NCBI RefSeq assembly: GCF_001418565.1
Contig: NZ_LIQQ01000011.1
Location: forward strand, 1-64,000
Source of the DNA: Streptomyces graminilatus
GTDB taxonomy: Bacteria > Actinomycetota > Actinomycetes > Streptomycetales > Streptomycetaceae
DNA length: 64,000 nt
Direction: 5' to 3'
Below the pieces are notes generated by a model that was given only the letters and a program-made list of their open reading frames with translations, ran no database searches and had not been told where the DNA came from. Positions 43,208 to 51,981 of this stretch are shown piece after piece. Within the stretch, counting starts at the first letter, position 1, and every line of letters begins with the position of its first letter. The position numbers and the translations under genes are program-made.

Positions 43208-43687
43208 ATGAGCAGGACTCGTGGCGTCGCGCACGCCCCGATGCACAGCACCCGCCTGACGCCGGCCGAGATCCGCACCCTGTCCGCGCTCGCCGAGGGA
43301 CTCGACACCGTCGGAGCGCTCAAGAAGCTGGGCATCGGCCTGGACACTTTCAACCGGACGCTGCGGAACATCGGCCACAAGCAGCACCGCTCCACCCGGG
43401 CCTCCAAGGTGCACGCCGCCTACCTGTCGGGCGAACTCCCGCTGCCGGACGCCCTCCCGGCCCCCGAGATCACTGACAAGGACCGGGCACTGTGGGTTGC
43501 CCTGGCCACCCAGCCGGACCTTCAGGCGACGGCCGATGCCGTTCACCTCTCCAGGGCCACTACGAGCAAGAACATCGATGACCTCGTGTCGCGCTTCGGA
43601 GCAGACAGCGAACCCCACCTGGTCACGCTCGGCCACTCCTACGGCGTCTTCGAGACCACAGCCGCGACAAGCCCTGCGAAGGCATGA
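43208..43687 (+). CDS. LuxR-type helix-turn-helix-like protein
   Basis: A 159-residue protein. The segment LTPAEIRTLSALAEGLDTVGAL, then RTLRNIGHKQHRSTRASKVHAA, follows the LuxR/GerE helix-turn-helix outline; a second, weaker repeat (LWVALATQPDLQATADAVHL) follows. AAGGAG five bases before ATG 43208 decides the start over ATG 43184. It probably binds DNA as a regulator within the operon. Confidence 0.6.
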   Translation: MSRTRGVAHAPMHSTRLTPAEIRTLSALAEGLDTVGALKKLGIGLDTFNRTLRNIGHKQHRSTRASKVHAAYLSGELPLPDALPAPEITDKDRALWVALATQPDLQATADAVHLSRATTSKNIDDLVSRFGADSEPHLVTLGHSYGVFETTAATSPAKA

Positions 43688-43691
43688 GCCG

Positions 43692-44330
43692 ATGAACGGA
43701 CACGCGATGACCCTGACCAGCCCGCTGCACTCCGCCCTCTCCGCCTCGGCGGTGCACGACAACTCCGAGCACGGGGCCGGGGGCCGGTGGTCTGTGCACG
43801 CCCCGGCGCCCTCCCGCCCGGACATCGTGCGCGACCTCATCGACAGGGTTGTGGCCGCCGATCGCCGGTGGGAGTTCGCCTCCTCGAACACGGCGGCCGG
43901 ACCGGCCTATTCGCCGTACGAACTCCTCGACGCGGCCAACACCGAGGCGCTGCGCAGGATCGCCGGCCAGCACGGATGGCCCGGTTTCAGCCTGGTGGGC
44001 CAGGACGGATCCGAAGCCGCGCTGAGACTCGCTCTGCGCGTGTACGAGCCGCACGACGATCACGAGTTCGTACGCGCGCTGCTCCGCCTGCTCACAACTG
44101 CCGCCGGGTGCGGCGAGGCGACGTGGGCGCAGTGGGCACACCTTCAGGACCGCGTGAGCGTCCTGAACGGCTACGACCAGCAGTACGGAACCCAATACCG
44201 CCATGACGCCTCGCCGTTGGAGCCCGAGCTCTACCCGGTCGCCGACCCTCAGACCCTGGCAGCACGCCGCATCACCGTCGGGCTCACCCCCGCACCCTGC
44301 CCGCAGGCCCTGCCCGGACCCCGAACCTGA
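43692..44330 (+). CDS. DUF6624-domain protein
   Basis: A 212-residue protein. From about residue 85 it shows the DUF6624 pattern: GQHGWPGFSLVGQDGSEAAL, then a helical LRLLTTAAGCGEAT block, the LQDRVSVLNGYDQQYGTQ signature and the P-V-A-D-P-Q-x-x-x-x-R-R-x-x-x-GL end. Function of the family is unknown. It follows the HTH gene by four bases. Confidence 0.75.
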   Translation: MNGHAMTLTSPLHSALSASAVHDNSEHGAGGRWSVHAPAPSRPDIVRDLIDRVVAADRRWEFASSNTAAGPAYSPYELLDAANTEALRRIAGQHGWPGFSLVGQDGSEAALRLALRVYEPHDDHEFVRALLRLLTTAAGCGEATWAQWAHLQDRVSVLNGYDQQYGTQYRHDASPLEPELYPVADPQTLAARRITVGLTPAPCPQALPGPRT

Positions 44331-44340
44331 AATCCGGTCC

Positions 44341-44430
44341 ATGTCTCCCAGACTCACGCTCTACCTGCGCATCGGCGTCCTGATCCTGGCCCCTTTGACC
44401 GTCATCATCGCCGCCGAACTGCCGCGCTGA
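44341..44430 (+). CDS. Predicted 29-residue single-pass membrane peptide
   Basis: ATG 44341 begins a short frame whose middle (YLRIGVLILAPLTVIIAA) is one hydrophobic segment, bracketed by basic residues. It fits neatly between two operon genes but has a weak ribosome site. It may be a genuine small membrane peptide. Confidence 0.4.
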   Translation: MSPRLTLYLRIGVLILAPLTVIIAAELPR

Positions 44431-44466
44431 ACAGACAGCGCCCCGCCACCCGACCGAAAAGAATCC

Positions 44467-45273
44467 ATGCCGAACGCCGAAGTCGACGCGCCCCTCGACG
44501 ACGCCGCCCTACAGGAACGCCAGGCCGCATGCCGCGCTGTGGGAACAGCGTTCCGAGACAGCGGCGTCAACGCCATGCCCAAGGCCGGGACGACCCTGGG
44601 CTCGGCCGCTGTCACCGTCACCATTCCCCTGGACTGGCCGGACGTCGAGCGGTTCCTGATCGGCAGAGGGCTGCCGTCTCCCGATGCCGCAGCACCGCTT
44701 CGCCATCTGCTGGAGCAGCACGGCGTTGACGCCCAGGTCGCGGTTGTCGAGTTCGGTCCGGGAACGGCGCTCAAGGTCGAACTCGACACGGGCGACGATG
44801 CGGTGCGTCTCGCCGCCTTCGTCATCGACCGCCGCTCTGACGCTCACTCCGCCGCGTTGCGGCTCAAGGCCGCCTTCACCGGGATAGGGATCAGCGCAGA
44901 GCGCATCTTCGTCGCCGACGGGGCCGTCCTCGTGGGTGGCATCGATATCCAGGACGCCCTCACCCTCTACGCCGTCCTCGACGGAGGTCACGGCGAGGAA
45001 ATCGACGAGCTCGACCTGGAGGATCGCTGGGATCCAGAGGGCTGGCGCGATGTGGAGACGCTGGCGGAACTGCTGGGTCCCGTCGTGAGCAAGGCCTCCG
45101 GGGGTCTTCTCGCGAGCACACCCAACCCGGCATGCCAAAGCTGTATCTCCAGCCGGCCGCACCGCATCACACTCGGACGTGCCTCCCCCGGGCAGGCCGT
45201 GCTCCTGGCTGACGCCATTGCTGCATCCGACGCTCCCGGGGCGGCCTCGGGCGCCGGTCCGCCGGCCGTCTGA
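44467..45273 (+). CDS. Unknown protein, last of the accessory run
   Basis: A 268-residue protein with alternating strands and helices (for example TLGSAAVTVTIPLDWPDVE and ALKVELDTGDDAVRLAAF), an acidic linker (EEIDELDLEDRWDPE) and a proline/alanine-rich tail. No family recognised. ATG 44467 follows AAAAGAA. Confidence 0.6.
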   Translation: MPNAEVDAPLDDAALQERQAACRAVGTAFRDSGVNAMPKAGTTLGSAAVTVTIPLDWPDVERFLIGRGLPSPDAAAPLRHLLEQHGVDAQVAVVEFGPGTALKVELDTGDDAVRLAAFVIDRRSDAHSAALRLKAAFTGIGISAERIFVADGAVLVGGIDIQDALTLYAVLDGGHGEEIDELDLEDRWDPEGWRDVETLAELLGPVVSKASGGLLASTPNPACQSCISSRPHRITLGRASPGQAVLLADAIAASDAPGAASGAGPPAV

Positions 45274-45377
45274 CCGCTTCATCCGGCAGCGGACCGGATC
45301 CGCTGCCCCCTCCCCACCGCACACCAGCCCTGTGCCGTCCTGCCGACACGACCGCGGCGGCACCCTTGAAGAGATGG

Positions 45378-47198
45378 ATGTTCATGCCCGGGCGCATCGA
45401 GGACTACGCACTCATCGGCGACATGCACAGCGCCGCCCTGGTCGGCCGGGACAGCGCGATCGACTGGCTGTGCCTGCCCCGGTTCGACTCCGAGGCCATC
45501 TTCGCATCGCTCCTGGGAACCGAGGAGCACGGCTTCTGGCGTATCGGCCCCGCGCACCCCGACGGCGCCCCGCCGCCGGCCGCCGACACCCGCCGATACC
45601 GCGGGGACTCGCTCATCCTTGAGTCGGAGTGGACGACAGCCCACGGAACCGTCCGGGTGATCGACGTGATGACGCGCAGCGACGGCGCTCCCCAGTTGAC
45701 CAGGGTGGTGGAGGGGCTCACCGGCCGGGTCCGGATGCGCTCAGAGCTCTGCCCGCGCTTCGGCTACGGACGCACGCGGCCCTGGGTGCACCAGCTCGGC
45801 GACCGTACGGTCGCCGTCGCCGGACCGGACTCCGTCTGGCTGGACACCAGCGCCCCGGTCTACGTCAACGACCACACCGTCTACTCGGACTTCAGTGTTT
45901 CTGCAGGCGAGCGAGTCGCGTTCACGCTCAGCTGGGAGCCCTCGCACCAGCAGCAGCCGGCGCTGCCCGACCCGGAGCAGGCCTTGGAGGCCACCGGGAC
46001 GTTCTGGCGCGAGTGGGCCGCCCAGTGCACCTACAACGGTCCCTACCGCGAAGCCGTCATCCGCTCGCTGATCACCCTCAAGGCCCTCACCTACGCCCCC
46101 ACCGGCGGGATCGTCGCCGCCCCCACCACCTCCTTGCCCGAGGAGATCGGCGGCGTACGCAACTGGGACTACCGCTTCACCTGGCTGCGCGACGCCGCGA
46201 TCACCCTCTCCTCACTGTTGCGCACCGGCTACCGCGAGGAGGCCTCGGCGTGGCGCGAGTGGCTGCTGCGCGCGGTCGCCGGCGACCCCGAACATCTCCA
46301 GATCATGTACGGCATCGCCGGCGAGCGGAAACTCAGCGAGAGCGAGCTGGACTGGCTCCCCGGCTACGAAGGCTCCACCCCCGTCCGCGTGGGCAACGGC
46401 GCCGCCCACCAGCTCCAGCTCGACGTCTACGGCGAAGTCACCGAAACCCTCCACATCGCCCGTACGGCCGGCCTCGCCCGCAACGACCATGCCTGCGCGC
46501 TCCAACTGCGGCTCATCGAGCACCTGGAGCGGCACTGGAGGGAGCCGGACGAGGGCATCTGGGAGGTGCGCGGCCCGCGCCGCCACTTCGTGCACTCCAA
46601 GGTGATGGTCTGGGTCGCGGTCGACCGCACCATCAAGCTGATCGAGTCCGGGGACGCGGACGGCCCGCTGGAGCGCTGGCGCGATCTGCGCGACGACATC
46701 CACCGGGACGTGTGCGAGAAGGGCTACGAGAAGGAACGCAACACTTTCACGCAGTCGTACGGCTCGAAGGAACTGGACGCCTCGCTGCTCCTCATCCCGC
46801 AGACGGGTTTCCTGCCGCCGGACGACAAGCGGGTCATCGGCACCATCGAGGCGATCCAGCGCGAGCTGTCCACCAAGGACGGCTTCATCCTGCGCTACCC
46901 CACCGCCGGTTGCGACGAGGGCGTCGATGGTCTGAAGGGCGACGAGGGCGCCTTCCTCGCGTGCTCCTTCTGGCTCGCCGATGCCCTCGCGATGATCGGC
47001 CGTACCGACGAGGCCCTTGCCCTTTTCGAGAAGCTCCTCGGTCTGAGGAACGACCTCGGTCTCCTCGCCGAGGAGTGGGACTCCCGGCGACAACGCCAAG
47101 TCGGTAACGCACCACAAGCGTTCTCCCATGTCGCCATGGTCGAGACGGCCCTCAAGCTCGCGGCCCTGGGTGCGCGTGACGGGGGGCTGCTGCGATGA
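45378..47198 (+). CDS. Glycoside hydrolase family 15 protein (glucoamylase/trehalase-type)
   Basis: A 606-residue cytoplasmic GH15 enzyme. The N-terminal beta domain opens with IEDYALIGDMHSAALVGRD and DSAIDWLCLPRFDS, and the (alpha/alpha)6 barrel follows from about residue 220 (GGVRNWDYRFTWLRDAAI). The family hydrolyses alpha-glucosidic bonds in maltodextrins, or trehalose in actinobacterial members. ATG 45378 and ATG 45384 are both possible. No signal peptide is present. It overlaps the next frame by four bases. Confidence 0.88.
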   Translation: MFMPGRIEDYALIGDMHSAALVGRDSAIDWLCLPRFDSEAIFASLLGTEEHGFWRIGPAHPDGAPPPAADTRRYRGDSLILESEWTTAHGTVRVIDVMTRSDGAPQLTRVVEGLTGRVRMRSELCPRFGYGRTRPWVHQLGDRTVAVAGPDSVWLDTSAPVYVNDHTVYSDFSVSAGERVAFTLSWEPSHQQQPALPDPEQALEATGTFWREWAAQCTYNGPYREAVIRSLITLKALTYAPTGGIVAAPTTSLPEEIGGVRNWDYRFTWLRDAAITLSSLLRTGYREEASAWREWLLRAVAGDPEHLQIMYGIAGERKLSESELDWLPGYEGSTPVRVGNGAAHQLQLDVYGEVTETLHIARTAGLARNDHACALQLRLIEHLERHWREPDEGIWEVRGPRRHFVHSKVMVWVAVDRTIKLIESGDADGPLERWRDLRDDIHRDVCEKGYEKERNTFTQSYGSKELDASLLLIPQTGFLPPDDKRVIGTIEAIQRELSTKDGFILRYPTAGCDEGVDGLKGDEGAFLACSFWLADALAMIGRTDEALALFEKLLGLRNDLGLLAEEWDSRRQRQVGNAPQAFSHVAMVETALKLAALGARDGGLLR

Positions 47199-47449
47199 CG
47201 ATCCGGTTTTTGGATCTGCTGCTGGCGGGCGCCCGTCTTGCAGCGTCCCTCCTGCGCCCTCTCCTCCTGGCGGGCTGTTACGGAGATGGGCCTCTGCAGC
47301 CCATAGCGCGGCTCCTGACCCTTGAACAGTCGTGGGCCGAGGAGGGCTACGCGACGTTCGCGACCGACAACGTGCCTTCCTCAACTGCCGGGTTCCTGGA
47401 CGGCGACGCCTTCACCAAGGAGGTCCGGTGCTCACAGCGTCCCAGCTAA
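47195..47449 (+). CDS. Small unknown protein coupled to GH15 gene
   Basis: An 84-residue frame starting at ATG 47195 inside the GH15 stop (ATGA). A hydrophobic N-terminal stretch (FLDLLLAGARLAASLLRPLLLA) with a following Gly-Cys could be a membrane anchor or lipobox-like segment. Support is the overlap and codon texture only. Confidence 0.4.
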   Translation: MTIRFLDLLLAGARLAASLLRPLLLAGCYGDGPLQPIARLLTLEQSWAEEGYATFATDNVPSSTAGFLDGDAFTKEVRCSQRPS

Positions 47450-47886
47450 GGCCGCCGACGGCCTTGTCGCTCCCTGCGGCCCTGAGCGCTCGGGAGGAGC
47501 GAGCTCTGGCGGGCGCCTCCCGCCTGTACGCGCTGCGTCGGCGGGTCAACGCCGACGCGTCCGCGACCAGCGCCGTCACCGTCTACGTCGTCCTGTATGC
47601 ACTGACGGATCCGGGTGGGAGCCCGCGCGACCAACTGGCCGAACCCCAGGCCCTCGCGCACGCCCGTGGTTACGTGGTCCACGCGCGGTTCTGCGACACC
47701 GCCGGCGGCACCCGGCCCGGGTGGGCAACAGCTCAGCGCGCGATCGCAGAAGGCCGCGCGCACGGCATCATCGCCTCGTCCCGCGCCGCCATCGGTGGAA
47801 GCGATCAGCAGTACGAGTTCGACCTCCACTGGCTTGCCCGGCACCGGGCGGCCCTGTGGCTGGTCCGTCCGGAGCCAGCACTGTGA
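47428..47886 (+). CDS. Resolvase-fold protein without catalytic serine (second copy)
   Basis: A 152-residue protein from GTG 47428, with an excellent AAGGAGG site just upstream. TVYVVLYALTDPGGSPRDQL, then ALAHARGYVV, an F-x-D strand, and GIIASSRAAIGGSDQQY follow the serine-recombinase N-terminal order, as in 38464-38979, but the catalytic Ser is missing. It may be a decoy or regulator derived from a resolvase. Confidence 0.55.
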   Translation: MLTASQLRPPTALSLPAALSAREERALAGASRLYALRRRVNADASATSAVTVYVVLYALTDPGGSPRDQLAEPQALAHARGYVVHARFCDTAGGTRPGWATAQRAIAEGRAHGIIASSRAAIGGSDQQYEFDLHWLARHRAALWLVRPEPAL

Positions 47887-48025
47887 CCGGCTGGCCCCCG
47901 CGTCGAGGGGGATCCCGATCGGCCCGCCGCCACGGGCCGGCTGAGCCGCACCCCGGGCACCCCGACGCGGCCTACGACCGTCCCGCGAGTCGTCTCACGG
48001 CTCTTTGGACATCGAGGAGGACGAC

Positions 48026-49558
48026 ATGACGCAGATGGAAGAGACACGAGTCCGGACTGTCGTGCCACTCCTGTACCACCTGCTCAATGCTCCGGAACTC
48101 AATTGCCTTTCGTGGCCCAAGTTCCGGGTCCTGTGGAATGTCATGGCAAAAGACGCCGCAAAGGGGCTACAAGATCCACGACTCGCCAGAGTTCAGGTCT
48201 CCCAGGCCACGTACAAGCGGTGGCTGGCCGGGACCCACGTCCCGCGCGGTGACCTGTGCACCATCCTTGAGTTCTTTTTCGGCAAGAGCGTCGAGACCCT
48301 GCTGCAGCTCGTCCCCGTACGCGACATTGTCCGTCCCCGTCCGCTGGACCGCAGGACACTCACCGCGGCACGAAGCCTAGGGGACTACACCTGGTCCACG
48401 TCCCGGCACGTCCCCGGCGAGCCGGACGCGGGAATATTCGGCAGCTGGGAACTCGCCGGCGGACGGCACTTCGACGGCACCTCGATCGGTGTGCAGATCT
48501 ACGAGGCTGAACCCCGCGGCGACGTCATGGAGATCAGCTCCGCAGACCTTCCCCACCTGGAGACCTTTGTCCGCTCCTCGCGCCGGGGCGTCATTCTGGC
48601 CTCGCCCGGCGCCGTCGGCGGATCGGGCCTGTACGTGCTGGACGCCGCCCTCGCCCGCCAGAGCCTCTTCGTGGGCCAGGACCCGCGGGTGCCGCTGGCC
48701 TACCGGCTGGATGACCTGCTCTACGCCATCATCTGGGCCTTGCACGTCGTAGACGACGGTCTGCTGGCGGATGACAACCCGCTCTCCGACCGTGCCGAGG
48801 AACTTCGCCACTACGTCAACATCAGCAACTCGGCGCCGCCGCGATCCGACATGCCCGACCTCTCCCCGATCGGCGCCGCGTGGCTGGGCTCCAGTCTCTG
48901 CGCCCAGTACATCGTCCGGCACCTCGGTGACCTCACTGAAGTGCCAGCGTTCTGGACCCGAGAAGCCACGGGAGAGGAATGCGCACCATGGCTGCTATTC
49001 CGGCATAAACATGACTACTTACAGAATGTCGCCGATCGCTTCGCAGGACCGGGAAGCTCCCTGGGACGCGCCTTCTGCGTGCCCGAGTCCGCCGTGCAGT
49101 CCAGTGAGAGCTACGAGCGCATTCTCCTGTTCCTCACGATCGCCATGATGGAGATGTACGGGGTCAAGGTGTGGCTGACCCCCGAGCAGGAGTACCAAGA
49201 GGTCGAGGGATTCGTCCTGGCACGCAACCAGGCCATCCTGGCGAACTGGGTACGCGAGGAATCCGTCTGGCGGGTCGCGACCACCAGCGCGCGACGCGAG
49301 GTGGCCCCCTACCAGGAGGTGATCGGCCACGTGCGGGCCCACAGCCTGGTCGACGGACCGACGCCGGAGGCACGGCTGCAGGCCCTGGCCGACTACCTCG
49401 ACCTGGACTGGACCTGGCTTACCGGCCGGTGCCATGACCTCGCCGAGGAGGGGCTCACCAGCATGCTGCGTCCCCGCAGCCGCCTCCTCACGCTCAAGGC
49501 ACTCGACCAGACCCTGCGCTACATCGGCAGGCTGGGCAGCCTAAATGACGGCCGATAA
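48026..49558 (+). CDS. Unknown 510-residue protein, helix-turn-helix-like N-terminus
   Basis: GAGGAGG precedes ATG 48026. The N-terminal 90 residues include a segment with helix-turn-helix character (VSQATYKRWLAGTHVPRGDL) typical of XRE-like proteins in Streptomyces. The remaining 400 residues are a mixed alpha/beta domain I cannot name (for example ELAGGRHFDGTSIGVQIYEA). It could be a ligand-sensing regulator. No membrane segment. Confidence 0.65.
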   Translation: MTQMEETRVRTVVPLLYHLLNAPELNCLSWPKFRVLWNVMAKDAAKGLQDPRLARVQVSQATYKRWLAGTHVPRGDLCTILEFFFGKSVETLLQLVPVRDIVRPRPLDRRTLTAARSLGDYTWSTSRHVPGEPDAGIFGSWELAGGRHFDGTSIGVQIYEAEPRGDVMEISSADLPHLETFVRSSRRGVILASPGAVGGSGLYVLDAALARQSLFVGQDPRVPLAYRLDDLLYAIIWALHVVDDGLLADDNPLSDRAEELRHYVNISNSAPPRSDMPDLSPIGAAWLGSSLCAQYIVRHLGDLTEVPAFWTREATGEECAPWLLFRHKHDYLQNVADRFAGPGSSLGRAFCVPESAVQSSESYERILLFLTIAMMEMYGVKVWLTPEQEYQEVEGFVLARNQAILANWVREESVWRVATTSARREVAPYQEVIGHVRAHSLVDGPTPEARLQALADYLDLDWTWLTGRCHDLAEEGLTSMLRPRSRLLTLKALDQTLRYIGRLGSLNDGR

Positions 49559-49600
49559 GCTCAACTCGCCCTGCTCCACCCGCGATCCGAGGAACACGCG

Positions 49601-50626
49601 TTGACGAAGCCAAGCCCCCCGCCCACGGTGCTCGTGGTCAGCCTCGGCGGCACCATCACCATGACCCCCACCACGACGGAGGGCGAGGCGCGTCCCACGC
49701 TGAGCGCGGAGGACCTGCTCGCGGCCGTGCCGCAGCTGGCCGGCACCGGCATCGTCGTCAAGACGCTGTCCTTCACGACCAAGCCGGGCGCCTCCCTGAC
49801 GTTCGACGAGATCGAGGAGCTTGCCGCCCAGCTGCGGGCCATGGACAGCCAGAACACCTTCGACGGCTTCGTCGTGTCCCAGGGAACCGACACCCTGGAG
49901 GAGACGGCCTACCTGCTGAGCCTGCTCTACACGGGCGAGACGCCTCTGGTCCTGACGGGCGCGATGCGCGCCCCCTACCTGGCCGGGGCCGACGGCCCGG
50001 CCAACCTGCTCGCCTCGGTCACCGTCGCGGCCAGCCCCCAGACCCGCGGCCTGGGCGTCCTGGTCGTCTTCAGCGACCAGGTCTTCGACGCCGCTCGGGT
50101 CCGCAAGACCCACAGCACCAGCACGAATGCGTTCACCGCGCCCGACACCGGCCCCATGGGCACCGTGGCCGAAGGCCGCCTGCGGCTCCTCGCGACCCCC
50201 GCGCACAAGCCCCTCCCGCTGGCCGCGGCGATGACCCGCCCGGCCCGCGTCGGCGTGTACGCCGTGTCCCTCGGTGACGACGGCACCCTGCTGGCGCCGC
50301 TCCTGGAGCAGGTCGACGGCATGGTCGTCGCCGGCTTCGGGGTCGGTCACGTGCCCGCGGCCTGGGTCCCCGTCCTCCAGGAGGCCGCTCAGCGGATCCC
50401 GGTCGTCCTCGCCTCCCGCACCGGCGGCGGCACCACCCTCACGCACGCGTACGGTTTCGCCGGCTCGGAAAAGGATTTGCTGGACCGGGGCCTGATCGGG
50501 GCCGGGTACCTCGACCCGTACAAAGCCCGCCATCTGCTGACGGTCCTGCTGCGCAGCGGCGCCGACCGCGAGAAGATCGTCGCCACCTTCGCGCCCGCCG
50601 GGACGACCGAGGAGGGACGTGGCTGA
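49601..50626 (+). CDS. L-asparaginase
   Basis: A 341-residue asparaginase. The first catalytic Thr is in SLGGTITM (near residue 16), the second in SQGTDTLEET (near 90), then AMRAPYLAGADGPAN supplies the substrate-side Asp/Lys region. It hydrolyses asparagine to aspartate and ammonia. TTG 49601 with GAGGAA upstream is the best start; there is no signal peptide, so it is cytoplasmic. It ends on the start of the PPC-domain gene (TGATG), suggesting coupled expression. Confidence 0.9.
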   Translation: MTKPSPPPTVLVVSLGGTITMTPTTTEGEARPTLSAEDLLAAVPQLAGTGIVVKTLSFTTKPGASLTFDEIEELAAQLRAMDSQNTFDGFVVSQGTDTLEETAYLLSLLYTGETPLVLTGAMRAPYLAGADGPANLLASVTVAASPQTRGLGVLVVFSDQVFDAARVRKTHSTSTNAFTAPDTGPMGTVAEGRLRLLATPAHKPLPLAAAMTRPARVGVYAVSLGDDGTLLAPLLEQVDGMVVAGFGVGHVPAAWVPVLQEAAQRIPVVLASRTGGGTTLTHAYGFAGSEKDLLDRGLIGAGYLDPYKARHLLTVLLRSGADREKIVATFAPAGTTEEGRG

Positions 50627-51105
50627 TGCAGCACACCGAACTGAGGATGGGGCGCACCTTCGCGCTGGCCTTCGATGACGGCGACGACTTCGTCGCGGAA
50701 CTGACCGGGTTCTGCGCGGAGATGGGCATCCGGCAGGCGATCATCCCGATGTTCCTCGGCGGGTTCCGGGAGGTGAGCCTGGTGGGGACGAACGGCCCGT
50801 TGGATGACCCGGAAGCTCCCGTGTGGGACGAGACGGTCCTGCACACGGTGGAGGCTGTCGGCGCCGCCACCCTCGCCTGGAGCCCGGAGAAGGACTCCCT
50901 CGCCCCGCACATCCATGTCGCGGTCGGGCGCAAGGACCTTTCGGCCGCCGGGAGCGTGTCGCATCTGCTGCGGGCAAAGGTGCAGTTCATCCAGGAGATG
51001 TTCCTTCAGGAGGTCGTCTCCCCTCAGATGCTGCGACCGCTGTGCGGACCGCATGCCGTCCCGACTCTGACCTTCGCCCCGAGCCCGGAGGCCGAGGCAC
51101 GGTGA
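50626..51105 (+). CDS. PPC/DUF296-domain protein
   Basis: A 159-residue protein of the plants-and-prokaryotes-conserved (PPC, DUF296) fold: RTFALAFDDGDDFVAELTGF, then AIIPMFLGGFREVSL, and HIHVAVGRKDLSAAG with the metal-binding His residues. Such domains trimerise and may bind nucleotides or DNA. It starts on the asparaginase stop; the pair recurs in Streptomyces and suggests an allosteric or regulatory link. Confidence 0.82.
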   Translation: MQHTELRMGRTFALAFDDGDDFVAELTGFCAEMGIRQAIIPMFLGGFREVSLVGTNGPLDDPEAPVWDETVLHTVEAVGAATLAWSPEKDSLAPHIHVAVGRKDLSAAGSVSHLLRAKVQFIQEMFLQEVVSPQMLRPLCGPHAVPTLTFAPSPEAEAR

Positions 51106-51219
51106 CCCCGTCCGGCTCCGCCCCGAGCTCGGCGCGGCGGCCTCCGCGTCGGTTGTGTGCCCGCCGGTGAGCCGGCCGGTGCTGTTTCGTCGTCTCGCCC
51201 TGGGGCAGTGAGGAGAACC

Positions 51220-51981
51220 GTGGCGCCTCGGCTGGTAGTTGACGAGCGGGCATTCCCGCCGGCACCCCCGTCTGACCTTGACGACCCCCGTGTGATCGTC
51301 GAACACGACTGGGCGGCCTTCTCGGCCGTCGCCCGGATGACCGATCACTGGGCCCGGCCGGGATGGCCCGACGGCGGCCGCGTGTACTACTGGATGCTCA
51401 CCCTTGCCGATTCCCCGAGTCTGGTCAGCCGGGCGCGGCACTGCCAGAGCGCATTGGCGCACCTGGGCATGGACCCGATTCCGGACGACGGGCTGCACGT
51501 GACGATGACGCGGATCGGCGACACCGCTCACGTCCCGCCCACGCAGATCCGGAACCTGGCCGCCCTGGCCGAGCATCTGCCCCTCGACCCGTTCCAGGTT
51601 CGTGCCCATCCGCTGGCCGGATCGCGGGGCGCGGTGCGCTTCACGCTCTCGCCCTGGACCCACTTGGTCCGGCTGCACGCGGCGCTCAGTGATCTCGGGG
51701 GCCGTGCCGGTGTGCCGGGCGGCTTGCCCACCTCTGCTTTTCGGCCTCATCTGGGCCTCCAGTACAGCAACCGTGATCAACCAGCAGGTCCTGTGATCGA
51801 GAGCGTCGCGTCCCTCTGCTCGCTCGAGCCCGTGCTCCTCGACATCACCGCCGTGGACCTTGTCGAGCTTCGCCGCACGGACAAGCCCCGACGCGCCTAC
51901 CGCTGGGACGTCCTGCACCGCATCCGCCTCGGCCCGCAGCAAGGTGCCTCCGCCGAGGCGGACTTGTTCAGACGTCGGTGA
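51220..51981 (+). CDS. 2H phosphoesterase / 2'-5' RNA ligase-like protein
   Basis: A 253-residue protein of the 2H superfamily. The first motif LHVTMTRIG (HxT) lies near residue 88; the second, FRPHLGLQYSN, has the His but Gly in place of Thr/Ser. Members hydrolyse or join 2',3'-cyclic phosphate RNA ends. GAGGAGA before GTG 51220 fixes the start. Its 3' end overlaps the convergent DNA glycosylase gene by 14 bases. Confidence 0.75.
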   Translation: MAPRLVVDERAFPPAPPSDLDDPRVIVEHDWAAFSAVARMTDHWARPGWPDGGRVYYWMLTLADSPSLVSRARHCQSALAHLGMDPIPDDGLHVTMTRIGDTAHVPPTQIRNLAALAEHLPLDPFQVRAHPLAGSRGAVRFTLSPWTHLVRLHAALSDLGGRAGVPGGLPTSAFRPHLGLQYSNRDQPAGPVIESVASLCSLEPVLLDITAVDLVELRRTDKPRRAYRWDVLHRIRLGPQQGASAEADLFRRR

